NCBI GenBank assembly: GCA_946894095.1
Contig: OX335657.1
Span: forward strand, 4,774,001-4,838,000
Direction of reading: 5' to 3'
Length of the DNA stretch: 64,000 nt
From: Incurvaria masculella
Lineage: Eukaryota; Arthropoda; Insecta; Lepidoptera; Incurvariidae
Shown piece after piece: positions 40,560 to 52,114 of the stretch. The notes below the pieces were generated by a model. The model saw nothing but the letters and a program-made list of their open reading frames with translations. It ran no database searches and was not told the origin of the DNA. A program made the translations under genes and the position numbers. The stretch's first letter is position 1. The number at the start of each line of letters is the position of its first letter.

Positions 40560-40915
40560 TGTTATAACGTTTCTACCAAGGTAAATGCCCCTCGGAACTA
40601 CATAACGCCATCCGCCTGTTCCATTTCAACCATCATTACATCATTTCTACGTGGACCGGACAGGCAATTCACCCATCAACTGTCGACATTCCTGTAATAC
40701 GAACCGATCCAGCAAAAAGGACTAGATCCTTTATCTATTGGGTCGATACATTGGAGAATTCACTTCCTACCGAGTTATTTCCCCTAACGTACAACCTGAC
40801 AAATCCTTCAAGAAACAGATAGCCAGCCGGCAAAATTTTCGCAGCCCCCATGAAATATAGAAAGCCCATGGGCGCCCTGGCGTGCGCCAAATGGCAAGCT
40901 TTACCCAAAAAGCAT
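40560..40915 (+). mobile_element. LINE family E, 3' end, strongly diverged
   Basis: GATCCTTTATCTATTGGGTC, TTATTTCCCCTAACGTACAA, CAGCCGGCAAAATTTTCGCA and AAAGCCCATGGGCG follow the order seen at 30310-30480. Frameshifts destroy the C-terminal frame. Confidence 0.6.
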
Positions 40916-41023
40916 TTTACCAGAAATAATATTAGCTAAAAATAAAATAAAAAATCCTAGCAGGGAATTGAAGGCATCGTGTATAATTGCATTGTACAAG
41001 TTAATAGTGACGCCCACTCACCA

Positions 41024-41530
41024 TGTATAATACTCAATATTTATTTCGAAGTTATTGCATGCACAAAACGAGCACCATTTATACAATTCGCTCAAGAGGA
41101 ATGATTTGGGAACGTCGGGGTGCGGGCCGACCCCAGGTGTCCGTCGGCGCCGCTTCACGCGTCGTGCGTCGCCTAACGAGCTGGCCGACCGACGAGACGC
41201 CGGCGCCCGGCGTCGCGGCGCGGGCGTCGTCAGGGCGACGCGACGCGCCGCCGCCCCGGAGACAATGGACAGTCACAGAATATAATATAGGATTACATCC
41301 AGTAGCTCGACTTCATATGAAGTCCCGATTTCGCGGTGTTGAACTTGTATAGAAAAACTATTTACAGAAAGTATATATATTTTTAATAATTATATTTTAA
41401 GGAGCGCACGCCTACGCTCATTAACGAAAATATTCGAACAGGAACCGGAAACCGGCTGAAACCATTTTGGCGACAGATTGGATTTGCCATATGCATGAAA
41501 GTATAATTAGCCATCTTTATGTCTTTAACA
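41024..41530 (-). mobile_element. Probable BEL/Pao 3' LTR
   Basis: On the reverse strand this starts TGTTAAAGAC just after GGCGGCCGGCC, and ends ATTATACA. It is bounded by TGT...ACA, contains TATAAATGG (about 41095) and AATAAA (about 41045), and lies directly downstream of a BEL/Pao pol end. The GC-rich part at 41100-41260 is unusual for an LTR. No second LTR is in the window, so the ends are inferred. Confidence 0.45.
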
Positions 41531-41744
41531 TAATCTGGCCGGCCGCCAAAATAGACAATAGTAAAGCAGATTAAGATTTAACATTAAATAATTTTAACCC
41601 AAACGTCAATTATACATATTACATTCATATGACCGTCCATGCATTTCAGAACATTCACAGAAAAACAATGTTTATACTGAAAACAAAAAACATTGCTCAC
41701 GGAGGTAAGAACATTTCTAACATAAAGGATGTCACCCTAGCCTG

Positions 41745-41936
41745 TTATTTTTCTGTATCTATAGGTAACGGAATCAAATTGTGTATAGATCGTCTATAGG
41801 TACCCATGGGGGTTTTAACATCAACCACTCGTACATGGCCGTCAGCACCCGTAACCACACTTACAATTCGAGCCATAGGCCAGTTCAGGGGAGCGACATT
41901 TTGGGACTTTAATAAAACGCTAATGGTCCTTCGGAA
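41745..41936 (-). pseudogene. BEL/Pao pol C-terminus (after integrase)
   Basis: 63 codons open on the reverse strand from 41936 to the TAA at 41745. It reads SVLLKSQNVAPLNWPMARIV, then GADGHVRVVDVKTPMGTYRR, then SIHNLIPLP. A W-x-x-(G/A)-R-(I/V) block, then TGADGxVRVVxVKT and R-x-(I/V)xxLxPLP, is the signature of the C-terminal integrase-linked domain of Pao/BEL retrotransposons. Upstream the frame is broken and only weakly recognisable, so the element is a remnant. Confidence 0.75.
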
Positions 41937-41939
41937 TCA

Positions 41940-43340
41940 TCTTTTTTAAAGTAACATAAGCAGCAGTTCTTCGCCAATATTTAAGTGACAACCCCGACAA
42001 TCGATGGAGGGAAGGTATTTATCTCAAAAATCGCCTGAGTTGAGCTACGGCTGTGGCCCCGGTCGCAAAGCTATATATCTACTGTGCGGACTCGAAGTGA
42101 CCTACCTCCAACATCGGCGTAACTGAACGTAGCCACGTTGGTATAATTGTTTACCATAGATGGGTGCAATACATAGACAGGAAATAGTGTAGAAAATAGC
42201 CGCCGTGTGTCCGACGTTTTTCATTTTAGAGAAGGTATTGTACTATAAATTGTAAACTTAAACTTAAGACTGTCGCGAAGTCACAAGAAATCTACGATAT
42301 GAAAATTTTAAGAAATGCATTCTTTGTCTATTGTCCAAGGCACAATTGGCACGGCGACTGCCAATAAACTAGCGAAATGATCCTCCAGGCCCTAACGTTT
42401 TCCTAACCCTAAACGTTGTCAAATTTTAATAAAATAATTTATCACTTCAGAAAGCTTCGTTATATGTCCGTGTGTATAGATTTTTCGTAAATATGTGTAC
42501 TTTTCAGTAAAAAAAATCGAATGTGAACGTAAAAAAAGACAACTTTTTTCCAATATTTATAAGTCAATATTTTCCAATCTAAAACATGTACGTGACAAAA
42601 ATTAAAATATGCACACGTAGATTTTGACGATATATTTTAGTATCCAAAATTTCAAAAACCTAGTAAAACATAATAACCTAGTACACAGAGACAGTTATCG
42701 CCTACAATATGGGGAAATGTTAGTGTAACGACTCTTTTAAACGTAAACTTACTGTAAAATTTTTAGTCAGCTTTAGGGATCACAAAACACTTACACATTA
42801 GGAAATGCTGATTATCTTGTACTAGTCTCGATTGCAAGATGGCAAGAAAGGCCCTTTAATGTGAATATTAAGTAAATCAGTACTTGGTGGCAGAGGCCCT
42901 AAATATTATATTTTTCATTCTGTCGTCATGCAGTACCTATTTAAAAGCTGCAGCCTGATTAAATTGGCGTGAAGAAGACAAGCAAGAAACCTAGCTGATA
43001 TTTGTATCAACTTCTACCTAGTGTCTTTTGAATCTATGATTACAAAAACAAAACAAAAAATCACCACACTTATTACATTTAATTTTCTATTTGTCATACT
43101 TCTCACCCATTGGATTGAATAGCTTCCCAAAAAATTCTGTGTAAATGAATGGTGTAATACAGAATTAGATTTGTTTGCACATTATACGCATACATTCATT
43201 CCCTTACTTCTAAGATTTTACGATGAAGACTTATAAACTTAAAAGCCTTCGAAATATCTCTGAAAAATATCAATAAACGGTTTCAGAGACAGCCCGCACT
43301 ACCGCTACACAAGACAATGTATAGATTCCGAACTGTAGCC
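41940..43340. other. No gene recognised
   Basis: 41940-42110 may be decayed retroelement sequence. The rest is AT-rich with no supported exon. Confidence 0.35.
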
Positions 43341-43348
43341 ATTTTTTT

Positions 43349-43758
43349 TATGCGACCTGACATGGATGGCTTATAATACCACACAACTATCGTTATGATA
43401 TTAGCCCAATACACCACATTCCCGAAGGAATGTGGGGCCATGCTAGGACCTTCCCTTTATGAGCACGGCTACATTGAACTGGATGGAAAACACGGACAAT
43501 TTTTCATTGCCACTTTGACCATGTTTCATCCAATGCGATGGTACCAACCCGGGCGGGCTTAAACCCTACCACTACCACCTAGTAGGGGAAGGGGACCTAC
43601 AGTTTTACATGGATTCCGAACCATAAAGCAGCTCGCATTCGTGACGAAATGCACTTATCGAACTCGGAAAGAGAAAGACAGTGGTGCATGTCGGTATTGA
43701 ACCCAGGCATCTGGTACGCTAGGCCATAGGCCCCGCGCCACTAGGCTACGAGCCGCTC
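43349..43758 (-). mobile_element. SINE-A, near full length
   Basis: From the T run at 43346 and GCGACCTGACATGGATGGCT to CTAGGCTACGAGCCGCTC, reverse strand. A small duplication CCACTACCACCT is inside. Confidence 0.88.
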
Positions 43759-43789
43759 AAAAGTTTCTGGCTGCGCTTTTATTAAAATA

Positions 43790-43975
43790 TCTCCCACGCG
43801 GCTCCTCGTAAGAATGGTTGAAATTAAAATTAATTTTTCGCGGCGTCCTTTTAATCTAAATGAATTAGCGCACGCTCGCGCCGCGCCGCCGCCCGCCGCC
43901 ACCTAGCGCCACCTAGCGGCGGGAAGTGGCAACCCCGGCGGTGCGGGGGCCACGGGCGGGAGGGGGGTGGGGGGG
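43790..43975. promoter_or_regulatory. GC island, candidate regulatory element
   Basis: ATTAAAATTAATTTTTCG and CTTTTAATCTAAATGAATTA next to CGCACGCTCGCGCCGCGCC. Homeodomain-like AT words beside a CpG block suggest, but do not prove, an enhancer. Confidence 0.2.
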
Positions 43976-44144
43976 GTCACTCTAGTTAATTTGTATTTAG
44001 GATCAGTGGAAGAAGATTTATTCGGAAAGTATTTAATGTACGGTCTAAATAAACCTGAAATCGCTAGATGTCTTTAGAGGATTAGGGGAGAAAAAATCCA
44101 GTTGGTTTTGTGTAACATGATCCAATGTTTTTGTGTTTCCAACG

Positions 44145-44370
44145 TGGGTAGTTAATTTCAAAACCACGCCTACGGGCATGATATGCTCAACAAACCCCAT
44201 CGGAGATGTGCCACGCCAGGCCATTCCTAAAATTTCACGGCTACATCGAATATGAGTGGGATTTTCCCTACCACATAGTAAGCATGGAACACCTACAGTT
44301 TCACTTGGATTCCGAACCACAAATGAGAAATCGTTTAGTCGCCTATTACGACAAGCGCGTGAAATAAACA
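44145..44370 (-). mobile_element. SINE-A variant (same head as 9720 copy)
   Basis: Contains GGATTCCGAACCAC and TAGTCGCCTATTACGAC, the reverse complement of the GAGGCGACTAAG head type, with a SINE-A-like body. Confidence 0.55.
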
Positions 44371-44399
44371 CATACATAACATATTTATCGTAATAACGT

Positions 44400-45540
44400 A
44401 TAAAAAAAAAACAACATTTTATCTTATTGTGTTCTGTGTTTTTTTTTAACAATCAGCTACGTAAACAAAACAAAAAAAAAGTTTAAAAAGTAATAAGGAA
44501 TGTGCAAACAAACTTATACCTATTTTATATAATTATAATTACAACTTCATATCTATATATATTTATATAATTTAATATATGTATCGTATGGTGGGGGGAC
44601 TATTCTATTTTTTTTCATCTATAAATGCTTGCATAATATATTTAAAGAAGTGCCGCTCATTGCACACAAAAGGATTAGTCGAGATACAGGCGACACCGCC
44701 TAGTTCGATAGCCTTTCAGCCACAACCTAGAAAATGTGAAGTGACACCGCTACCCGCATCTGAAAATCTTCATGTATGTTTCAACAATACCTACTTTGCA
44801 TTTCTTGCATGTACAAAACCTTGTTATTGCGAAATAAATAAATAAATAAATTTAGCATAAGGTCCGGATCACACACAGTATATTTATATGTATATAGCAA
44901 GCAAAAACGGTAGTAAGTCATTAAATTCCGAACCGAATGAAAGTCACAGACGGAGATGACAATGGCGCTGTGAGGCCAATCTCTTCAAATGAGTCGCTGA
45001 AATCTTAATATGATTAGGATTAGCACTAAGGAGCTTACCATGAAATAACTCCCGATGACCCTAAGGTAACAATGAATATATTTGAAACATTGGTCTCCAA
45101 AGCTATCTCTAACTCAAGGACTGATAACACTTGATAGCATTCAGTTCCATAAGGGCGTAAAAATATAGATTTTTTTTGGAGTTAATTTTTTTAGTATAGT
45201 AGTATTTTGGAATTTAAAAAAAAGATGCTGTGATGGTCCAGTGATATTTGAAACCTATAACGGTAAATGTCTGACACTTAAATTCTGCGTTCAAACTTTT
45301 ACGAAAGTTTATGAATATTTGTCTAATTTGAGAACACATAACACCAAAAACTTACAGTCTTGAAATTATTGCTAAACAATCAATCTACATTTACTTTTTG
45401 AATTATCATTCGATAATCGTCATTATGATGTTTCACCGTAAAGCGTTGGTGGATATGTTTAATTTACAAGCGGTGGGGGCGGCACGTCGTTAATAATTTT
45501 TCGAAATGTTTGATCTGAAAAAAATTACGCAGAATAAATA
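44400..45540. other. No gene recognised
   Basis: AT-rich; (AATA)n at 44833-44852. The frame 44579-44845 has no motif. Confidence 0.35.
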
Positions 45541-45544
45541 ATGA

Positions 45545-45640
45545 GGGGACTTTTTACTCCCCCCGCCCTTCCATCTTGCGAGACCACCGAGGCGGCCATC
45601 TTTGTGGTGACCGGAAGGTTTTAGTACGTGTTAATTTTTG
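45545..45640. other. GC-rich patch
   Basis: TCTTGCGAGACCACCGAGGC and GGCCATCTTTGTGG, the latter with a YY1-like GCCATCTT. No repeat partner; function unknown. Confidence 0.2.
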
Positions 45641-45761
45641 ATAATTTTATGTATTTAATGGATACGACATTACCGTTTTCTCATTGATTTGAGTTTCAGC
45701 GACATCTACATTGGAAGCATTGTAATCAGATTTTGAAAATAATCTGAAATTAGTATTATTC

Positions 45762-45832
45762 GTGATATTCGTCGGAAGCAGGATTTAAACAGGTTGAGCA
45801 GGTTCAAATCCTGCTTCCGACGAATGTCACGA
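45762..45832. repeat. Hairpin made from a tRNA-SINE B-box region
   Basis: CGTGATATTCGTCGGAAGCA is the inverted counterpart of GCTTCCGACGAATGTCACG. GGTTCAAATCC in the right half is a B box. The sequence after it recurs at 57709-57725 (TGCTTCCGACGGATG). Confidence 0.7.
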
Positions 45833-46227
45833 CCAACATAACATAGTGGGAAACTTTAACATATTTTTAATTTATTATACGACATTGGACGTATGCATAA
45901 CATGTATGTATTCAAGGGTGTAATTTATTAGGACTAATAAAAAATGCCTATACTTTCAGGGTTAATTCAGTTTCTGAAATAGAACAACTGTTTCTAAGAA
46001 ACTATGCATCGATTTGTTATGATTTCCAAGGATTAGGACTCGGGGACTAGGCCAGCCATGCAGAGAGCTAATTGATGAAGTATTTCCATAGAAATCATAA
46101 AAAAAATGTATAGGTCCTTGGTAAAAGTATTTTTTTAAGAAATAAGCATAGTTTCCTGAAACCACTTAAAATAAGGTTATGGTTGCCAAAAAAACCTATA
46201 ATTTCATCCCTTCTCAAACAGTAAATG

Positions 46228-46545
46228 CTACCTTACACAGTGTATTGCAATAATATGTAACGAGAATATAATGTGTATACAGTAGACGGAGAATTTCAAT
46301 TTAAAATGAAAAAAAATCTGGATTTCGAGCACCGATGTCTGACGCCCATGGAAACTTACAGGGGGGCTGCGAAAATCATTCCGGCCGGCCAGGTGCTTCT
46401 TTACACCATGTTTGAAGGACGCCAGGTTGTACTTCCGGGGAAATACTTTGGAAGGGTGTTGATTCCATTGTTTTCGGACCCTATAGATGAAGGATCTACA
46501 GGATCGGTGGGTTCTCATGTTTGGAATATTTTTGGAAGTGGCTAA
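46228..46545 (-). mobile_element. LINE family E, 3' end with C-terminal ORF2
   Basis: The reverse frame 46518-46228 encodes HRSCRSFIYRVRKQWNQHPS then VFPRKYNLASFKHGVKKHLA, colinear with the copy at 30263. It is 5'-truncated. Confidence 0.75.
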
Positions 46546-47257
46546 AATTAACTAAAATTATCGTGCTATCAAACATTGAAATGACATTTCAGTAAAGCGA
46601 GTAAGTATCAAGACTGACGCGTCGGCTCGGGTCCCTCGACGAATCTTAATGTTTGCCCTCGTTAGCGTCTAATAAGATAAGTTCTGCCGTCAAATATTGA
46701 TGTTGGAGCTTCTTTATTGGGACTATTGATTAGCCGAGATATTTGTACGGAGTTCTGGAACGGGGGGGAGGGGGGGGGGTCTTCTCGGTTCTTGGCGCGA
46801 CCTTCTATAAGACTGGATGCTGGATCCGATACGAGATTATGCAGACTACCCAAAAGTACCAAGTTTTGGGTAATGCTGGAACTTGTAAAGCATGTATGTA
46901 TACTTAGAACTGAAACCTTGTTCAAGATAGGACAAGGCGACTAGGAAAGCTTTGAGCCAGGTGGCGCAGAGATCGTAGTGGCTTCACTGAGAAAAAAGTA
47001 GGCTGACAAAGTGACAAAAATCACGTTGTCAGAAAAAAATTGTTGAAGCATCAATATAAGTTGTTATTATAACGAATCGAGCTTATTTCTCAGGACAGCT
47101 TTTATTTTGTCAATTTGCATGCTTTTTGTCATTGAAACAAAGTCGTATTTGTTACTGTAACAACTTTGGTCACTGTTTGTTAGTGTAACAAAGTGGAAGT
47201 TGCGAGCGCAACAATGTCTAGTATGTTTTGCTAGAATTACTTTGTTAGATTGTATAA

Positions 47258-48505
47258 TAGGTCGGGGAAAAAGTCTTTTCGCATTATAGTATGTATGAAC
47301 TTGTAATAAAATCTCTTTGGCTATACTATTTGTATCTGGCTGGTTTTGGTATCATTGAAAGTTTAAATTTTAAAGAACATAATTCCAAATTCAAATTAGG
47401 AAAATGTGTGATTCTCATTTGTTTTTCGTACTGTCAAAATGAGTGAATCTAATGAAGAAATTCGATACATTTTAAAATTTTACTACAAAAAAGGTAAAAA
47501 TGCAACGCAAGCCGCGAAAAAAATTTGCGATGTTTATGGACCTAGTGCAGTGTCTGTGAGAGTAGCACAAATTTGGTTTAAGCGTTTTCAATCCGGAAAT
47601 TTTGATGTCAAAGATGCACGTCGCTCTGGAAAAAGTGGAGCAAGATCGGCATATCAGTAGTTACGACGTAGCTGAAGAACTAGGAATTGACCACAAAACA
47701 GTTTTGGCGCATTTGAAAAAAACTGGGTACACAAAAAAGCTCGATATTTGGGTACCTCACGAGCTCACTGAAAGAAACCTAATGAACCGTGTACTCATTT
47801 GTGATTCTTTATTACGACGTAATGAAACCGAACCATTTTTGAAGAAGCTGATAACTGGTGATGAAAAGTGGATCACGTACGACAAGAACGTGCGAAAAAG
47901 GTCGTGGTCAAAGGCCGGTCAAGCTTCACAGACTGTGGCGAAACCCGGGTTAACTCGCAACAAGGTGATGCTGTGTGTGTGGTGGGATTGGAAGGGCATT
48001 ATTCATTATGAGCTGTTACCACCAGGCAGGACCATCGATTCTGAACTCTACTGCGAACAACTGATGAGATTAAAGCAAGAAGTTGAGAGAAAGCGGCCGG
48101 AATTAATCAACAGAAGGGGTGTGGTTTTTCATCATGATAACGCTAGACCTCACACATCTTTAGCCACTACGCAAAAACTAAGAGAGTTTGGCTGGGAGGT
48201 GTTAATGCATCCGCCGTATAGTCCTGACCTTGCACCTTCAGATTTCCACCTGTTTAGGTCTCTTCAGAATTCTTTAGGCAGTGTCAGGTTAACATCATGA
48301 GAGGACTGCCAAAACCACTTTTCGCGGTATATTGATCAGAAGTCCCAATATTTCGATAGCAATGGGATCATGTCCCTACCTACAAGATGGCAAAAAGTTA
48401 TCGAACAAAATGGTACCTACATACTTTAGTTAAATGTAAATAAACCATATTAAAAAATGTTTTGAATTTTCTTAAAAAATGCGAAGAAACTTTTTCCCCA
48501 ACCTA
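47258..48505 (+). mobile_element. Mariner (Tc1/mariner superfamily) element
   Basis: Terminal inverted repeats of about 27 bases, TAGGTCGGGGAAAAAGTCTT at the left and TAGGTTGGGGAAAAAGTTTC read from the right, flank a transposase of the DD34D class. TA-rich flanks fit insertion at TA. About 1.25 kb, the normal mariner size. The transposase is disabled by two lesions, so this copy is not autonomous. Confidence 0.92.
47439..48429 (+). pseudogene. Mariner transposase, frameshift and nonsense
   Basis: The first frame (47439-47660) has the N-terminal helix-turn-helix with KFYYKKGKNATQAAKKICDV and VAQIWFKRFQSGNFDVKDA. A small deletion near 47625-47635 shifts the frame, and the rest reads from about 47602 to 48300: WVPHELTERN, then TGDEKW (first Asp), HHDNARPH (second Asp), then SPDLAPSD, with exactly 34 residues between the second and third Asp. 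At 48298-48300 a TGA interrupts the frame, probably from CGA. Matching sequence continues past it through GIMSLPTRWQKVIEQNG to TAG at 48427-48429. The catalytic triad itself is intact. The expected linker near residue 65 is shortened by the deletion. Confidence 0.92.
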
Positions 48506-48614
48506 ATATATGGTCGACAAAATAAAGGTTGTCGTTGCAACCAATTCACTATAACGGCTCTCCAGGGTTAAAGTTTCTTTGTTGGGCCAACAATATTTTT
48601 TTCTCAGTGTTCAT

Positions 48615-48935
48615 TACAACATGTCAACCAGCGGTTACGCTTTGAGCATCACAAGATTATGTAAACATAAACAGCGTAACTCATTGTACATGTTGTTTGT
48701 ACAATGAGTTACGCTGAAGATCATAACTTTTGAAGATCAGTATGCATTTTTTTTTCTTAGTTTTTTTAATTTAAAGAATACATTATTTCCAGCATTTTAA
48801 GCAATTTTCTCTAAGCAAATATGCATCATTTTGCAATGTTTTTCAAGAAATACATAATTAAATACTAACATTTGTAAATGCGAGCGAACGGCCAGAGGAA
48901 CAAGATCCATATTTTATAGTATTTAGTTTTTTTTT
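48615..48935. other. No gene; imperfect inverted repeat at 48673-48716
   Basis: CAGCGTAACTCATTGTACAT and GTACAATGAGTTACGCTGAA form a hairpin of about 20-base arms with a short loop. Otherwise AT-rich. Confidence 0.5.
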
Positions 48936-48939
48936 TTAA

Positions 48940-49065
48940 CCGGAGATATGACTTCTACCACAACTACCGGATATGAAGGAATTAGGTGCGATGCCAGGAC
49001 CTTCCTTTCATGAGCACAGGAATTGAACTTAAAGGAAAATCCGGACATCTTTTCTTTTCCGCTTC
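48940..49065 (-). mobile_element. SINE-A tail fragment
   Basis: AAGGAATTAGGTGCGATGCC, AGGACCTTCCTTTCATGAGC and CCGCTTCGAC in reverse SINE-A order. Confidence 0.7.
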
Positions 49066-49069
49066 GACA

Positions 49070-49960
49070 AGAGAAAAGATATCCAATAATAAATTAATTC
49101 TGTAATTATTTATCCATGTCTTTTATTTTTTGCTTGCGGTGTTTAATAACGAAAACAAATGAATAGGTTTCTTGCTAAATTTAGTTTTCACCTTTCCATA
49201 TCAATTCAGTAAGATTTATTGTCGTTGATTGTAAGCGTCAACCGTCGAAGACACGGTTTCCTTCAAAAGCACGAGCAAAGGTAATCGATTGAAATTTGAT
49301 TTGGCTTGTACAAAATAATTTTAGTTCATTTGATGATTTCAGTACTCGCAAGTAAATAATATTATATGCATGCAAAAACGTTCCACGAAATACTGTAATT
49401 AATTTTAAAATAAATAAAGCAAAATGCAAAAAAAATATACGTCTTTAACACGCTATATGAAAACTTACAATGTATGTTTAGGTACTTTAATATATCGCAA
49501 AATAGCAATGAAGTAAAGCCATGTGAACTAAATAAAAAAAAACTCGCTTATAATCTTCCTCTAATTGATAATCTTGACTTTCTCAAAATGTGCTCAGATT
49601 AAGCGCTGCATTACCACGCTCGATAGCAGGTAAAAAAAAACCTCTAAAGTCAAACAATCTTCCAAGATATTTCGGATTTTCTTTTTTAGCCTCCAAAACT
49701 GTAATTTTACTTTTCTCCCGGTGGTTATTGACGCTGTTGTCGTTAGGCGTTCAGATCATGGCGCGCGGGTTTGGCAATATACTGTTGCTGTTCGTATTGT
49801 GACTTAAAACAGTAACGTATTAAAGTATCCACGTTGCGGGCGGTTGTAGAGAGTTGACATAAAGTTGGGAGGGAGTTGGGAGGGAGTCAGGGAGGGCCTA
49901 GCAGTAGATGTAAGGAAGGAAGGTTGGGTAAACAAAAAAGTCATAACCATGCAGCCCGCG
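49070..49960. other. No gene recognised
   Basis: AT-rich. The frame 49590-49802 is hydrophobic at its end but lacks motif, splice context or family resemblance. Confidence 0.3.
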
Positions 49961-49961
49961 G

Positions 49962-50035
49962 CGCCATGAGCCACCGCCGCCGCCTCCGCCGCGCCGCCGC
50001 CGCCCCGACCCCCGCGCCGCCTTCGCGCCCACCGG
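49962..50035. other. GC island
   Basis: GCCGCC-type low-complexity sequence directly left of the MITE. Confidence 0.5.
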
Positions 50036-50037
50036 GA

Positions 50038-50154
50038 CGTGTATTCTTGGCATTCAGTCATGGCGGATTCAGTAGAGTTAACAGAAGAAGAATTTACTTT
50101 GACATTACTGTTAACTCTACTGAGTCCGCAATAACTGAATGCCAAGAATACACG
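50038..50154. mobile_element. 117-bp palindromic MITE, copy 2
   Basis: Same length, arms and 27-base loop as 19035-19151. Differences by eye are a handful of bases, so the two copies are recently related. Confidence 0.85.
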
Positions 50155-50159
50155 CCCTG

Positions 50160-50830
50160 GGCGGTGAGAGGGACATGAATGTTTTTCGAAAACACGTAAA
50201 CTGTACGTAATTTTACCCGATAACTTAAAAAAAAGTAGTTTTTTATAAGGTTATAATTTATTTTACATATTTTAAATAGCTATTTAAGACTATTGTCATT
50301 ATTATATCGAATTGTATTGTATAACACTCTAATGATTTTATTTGTATTTTGAACTGAATATGGACGAATCACACTGTATGTATTGTGTCATGTAATGAAT
50401 AGATAACATATATGTATGTCTTGCCCGAGCCCGACTACAAGTAACAAGTATATGTATGTCTTTGTGGTGAAAGAATGTAATAAAAATCGGCCCACCCGTG
50501 TAGGAGGAGTTCAGTGATATGTACAGAATAATTTTATAAATAAAGACAACCGGTCGACTTTCATTTGTTATCCCGTGTTTTTGGAATTATCTTATAAATG
50601 ATTTATTTATATTTAAAGCAAATGACAATGCATTTCTAGTCAAGCAATTCTCGTAGGTATGTCAGTACGTTATGACAACGGATTAAGCAGACACGCAATA
50701 ACCTGCCGGTAAGTGGAGCGTGATGTTGTCACAACATACAAACTGATCTCCACGGCTAGTTGAGTCGGGGAATCACTGCTGCTCCGCGACTCGTAATGTG
50801 CCGGAATAGGATAGTGTGTTTTTGCTTTAT
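50160..50830. other. No gene recognised
   Basis: AT-rich up to 50600, then a moderately GC block at 50640-50800 without repeat partner. Confidence 0.35.
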
Positions 50831-50839
50831 GTGGCGTGA

Positions 50840-50900
50840 AATTTTATTGTCGTCGGTGGGCGGGCGGCGGCGCCGTGGGGGGGGGGGAGGGGGCGGATGT
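50840..50900. other. GC island with G tract
   Basis: GGGCGGGCGGCGGCGCCGTGG followed by a G run of about 11. Confidence 0.45.
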
Positions 50901-50904
50901 GGAT

Positions 50905-51830
50905 GCTTTAGAGATTGAAAGCACGAAGGCTAAAAATTAAGTTAACAAGAAATAACCAACTGCATGATGGCGGCCTAGGCTGATACATTCTAAAGAAAAT
51001 TCTGTCTTTACTTACTTTATAGGGTATTGCAACGGCCCACGTTTCCAACGGCATTTGGGAAATTATTATTGGGATTGAAATAAATAAAATAGTTTCTGAA
51101 TATCCTTTCAATAAAAAGTTAGATTTCCTTAAAAAGTAATTGTTTCATTTAGTGTTAAACATAATGAATGTAACAGGACATGGATGGCGAATATCACACC
51201 TACTGCCACGTTTGACACGTATCGTGGGATCTAAGTTCCATGACCTGACCTTTCTCGTGCAGGGTTATAACATCGCGTTAAATTACACTCGACGAATCCA
51301 TGAATAAAAAAAATATATCTCGGTAACAAGACACTTTAGAGAAAATAAAATCCTTTTTTGTCTTGAAAAACATGAGGATTACGCTGCCGAAACCTCATGA
51401 GGTTTGCATGTCGGAGGGACAAAATCGGGAAGAAAAGTGTATGTCGGTCATTTTCGTTTTTTCAGAGTGGTACACCACTCTGAAAAATAATTGATCTTGA
51501 AAAATAGCATACACTGAATGAATTATTTTTCGTGCAGCTATGTTATCCATTTATTACCGAATAGCCTGTGTACGTATATCAGGTAAATATATGATGAAAG
51601 CCAAATTAAAATGGCAAAGTAAAATCTTTGGATTCCATTTGAACTTTGAATTGATTTTGCTTCATGTCTCTACAGAAGGACAGGGAAATTTAAAATTGTT
51701 TATAAAGTTTTCTTTTTTAAATCCCTCCAAACAAATGTAAAACATTTTTAAATATGAATATAATGATCTCTTTCAATATATTTCTAAGATATCAAATATA
51801 GTATCATGCGATCGTAATTATATCAGCTCT
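50905..51830. other. No gene recognised
   Basis: AT-rich. 51170-51200 has ACAGGACATGGATGGCGAAT, a trace of a SINE-A tail. Confidence 0.35.
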
Positions 51831-51839
51831 CTTATATTT

Positions 51840-52110
51840 TTCCCTTACGCCAAGTGAACGCCACGCACATTTCAATTTCAGAAAACCTTTCCACCGCTCG
51901 TGCGTCGTTAAAAAACCGTTCACGATATCTCGCCAGTCACCGCTCCACAATGAGGTGTCACCGATCCATCTGAGGAGGCGAGGGGGTGGGGGTGCGGGCT
52001 CCCAGCGGACGCGGACAATGCACCTCGAGCCGTTCCATCAGGGGACAATGCGGCGCCGCCTGATGGGACGCGAGTCTTTTACGCGTTTGATTGGCAACTT
52101 GACTTAGGGC
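51840..52110. promoter_or_regulatory. GC-rich block, candidate regulatory element
   Basis: Non-repetitive sequence with GTTCACGATATCTCGCC, CGGACAATGCACCTCGAGCC and CATCAGG repeated twice near CAATGCG. Candidate conserved non-coding DNA; untested. Confidence 0.2.
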
Positions 52111-52114
52111 TGGA

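Larger units (their letters stand above)
46985..48609. mobile_element. MITE with CACTGAGAAAAAA ends, interrupted by mariner
   Basis: The left end CACTGAGAAAAAA (46985) and right end TTTTTTCTCAGTG (to 48609) are inverted copies. GTCAGAAAAAAATTGTTG near the left and GTTGGGCCAACAATATT near the right extend the resemblance loosely. With mariner removed, the host element is about 370 bases and non-coding. CACTG-type ends occur in CMC/Chapaev-like DNA transposons, but the superfamily is not established here. Confidence 0.6.

Noticed and set aside
44045..44452. 135-codon reverse frame
   Set aside because: Mostly translated SINE variant; no protein-family motif.
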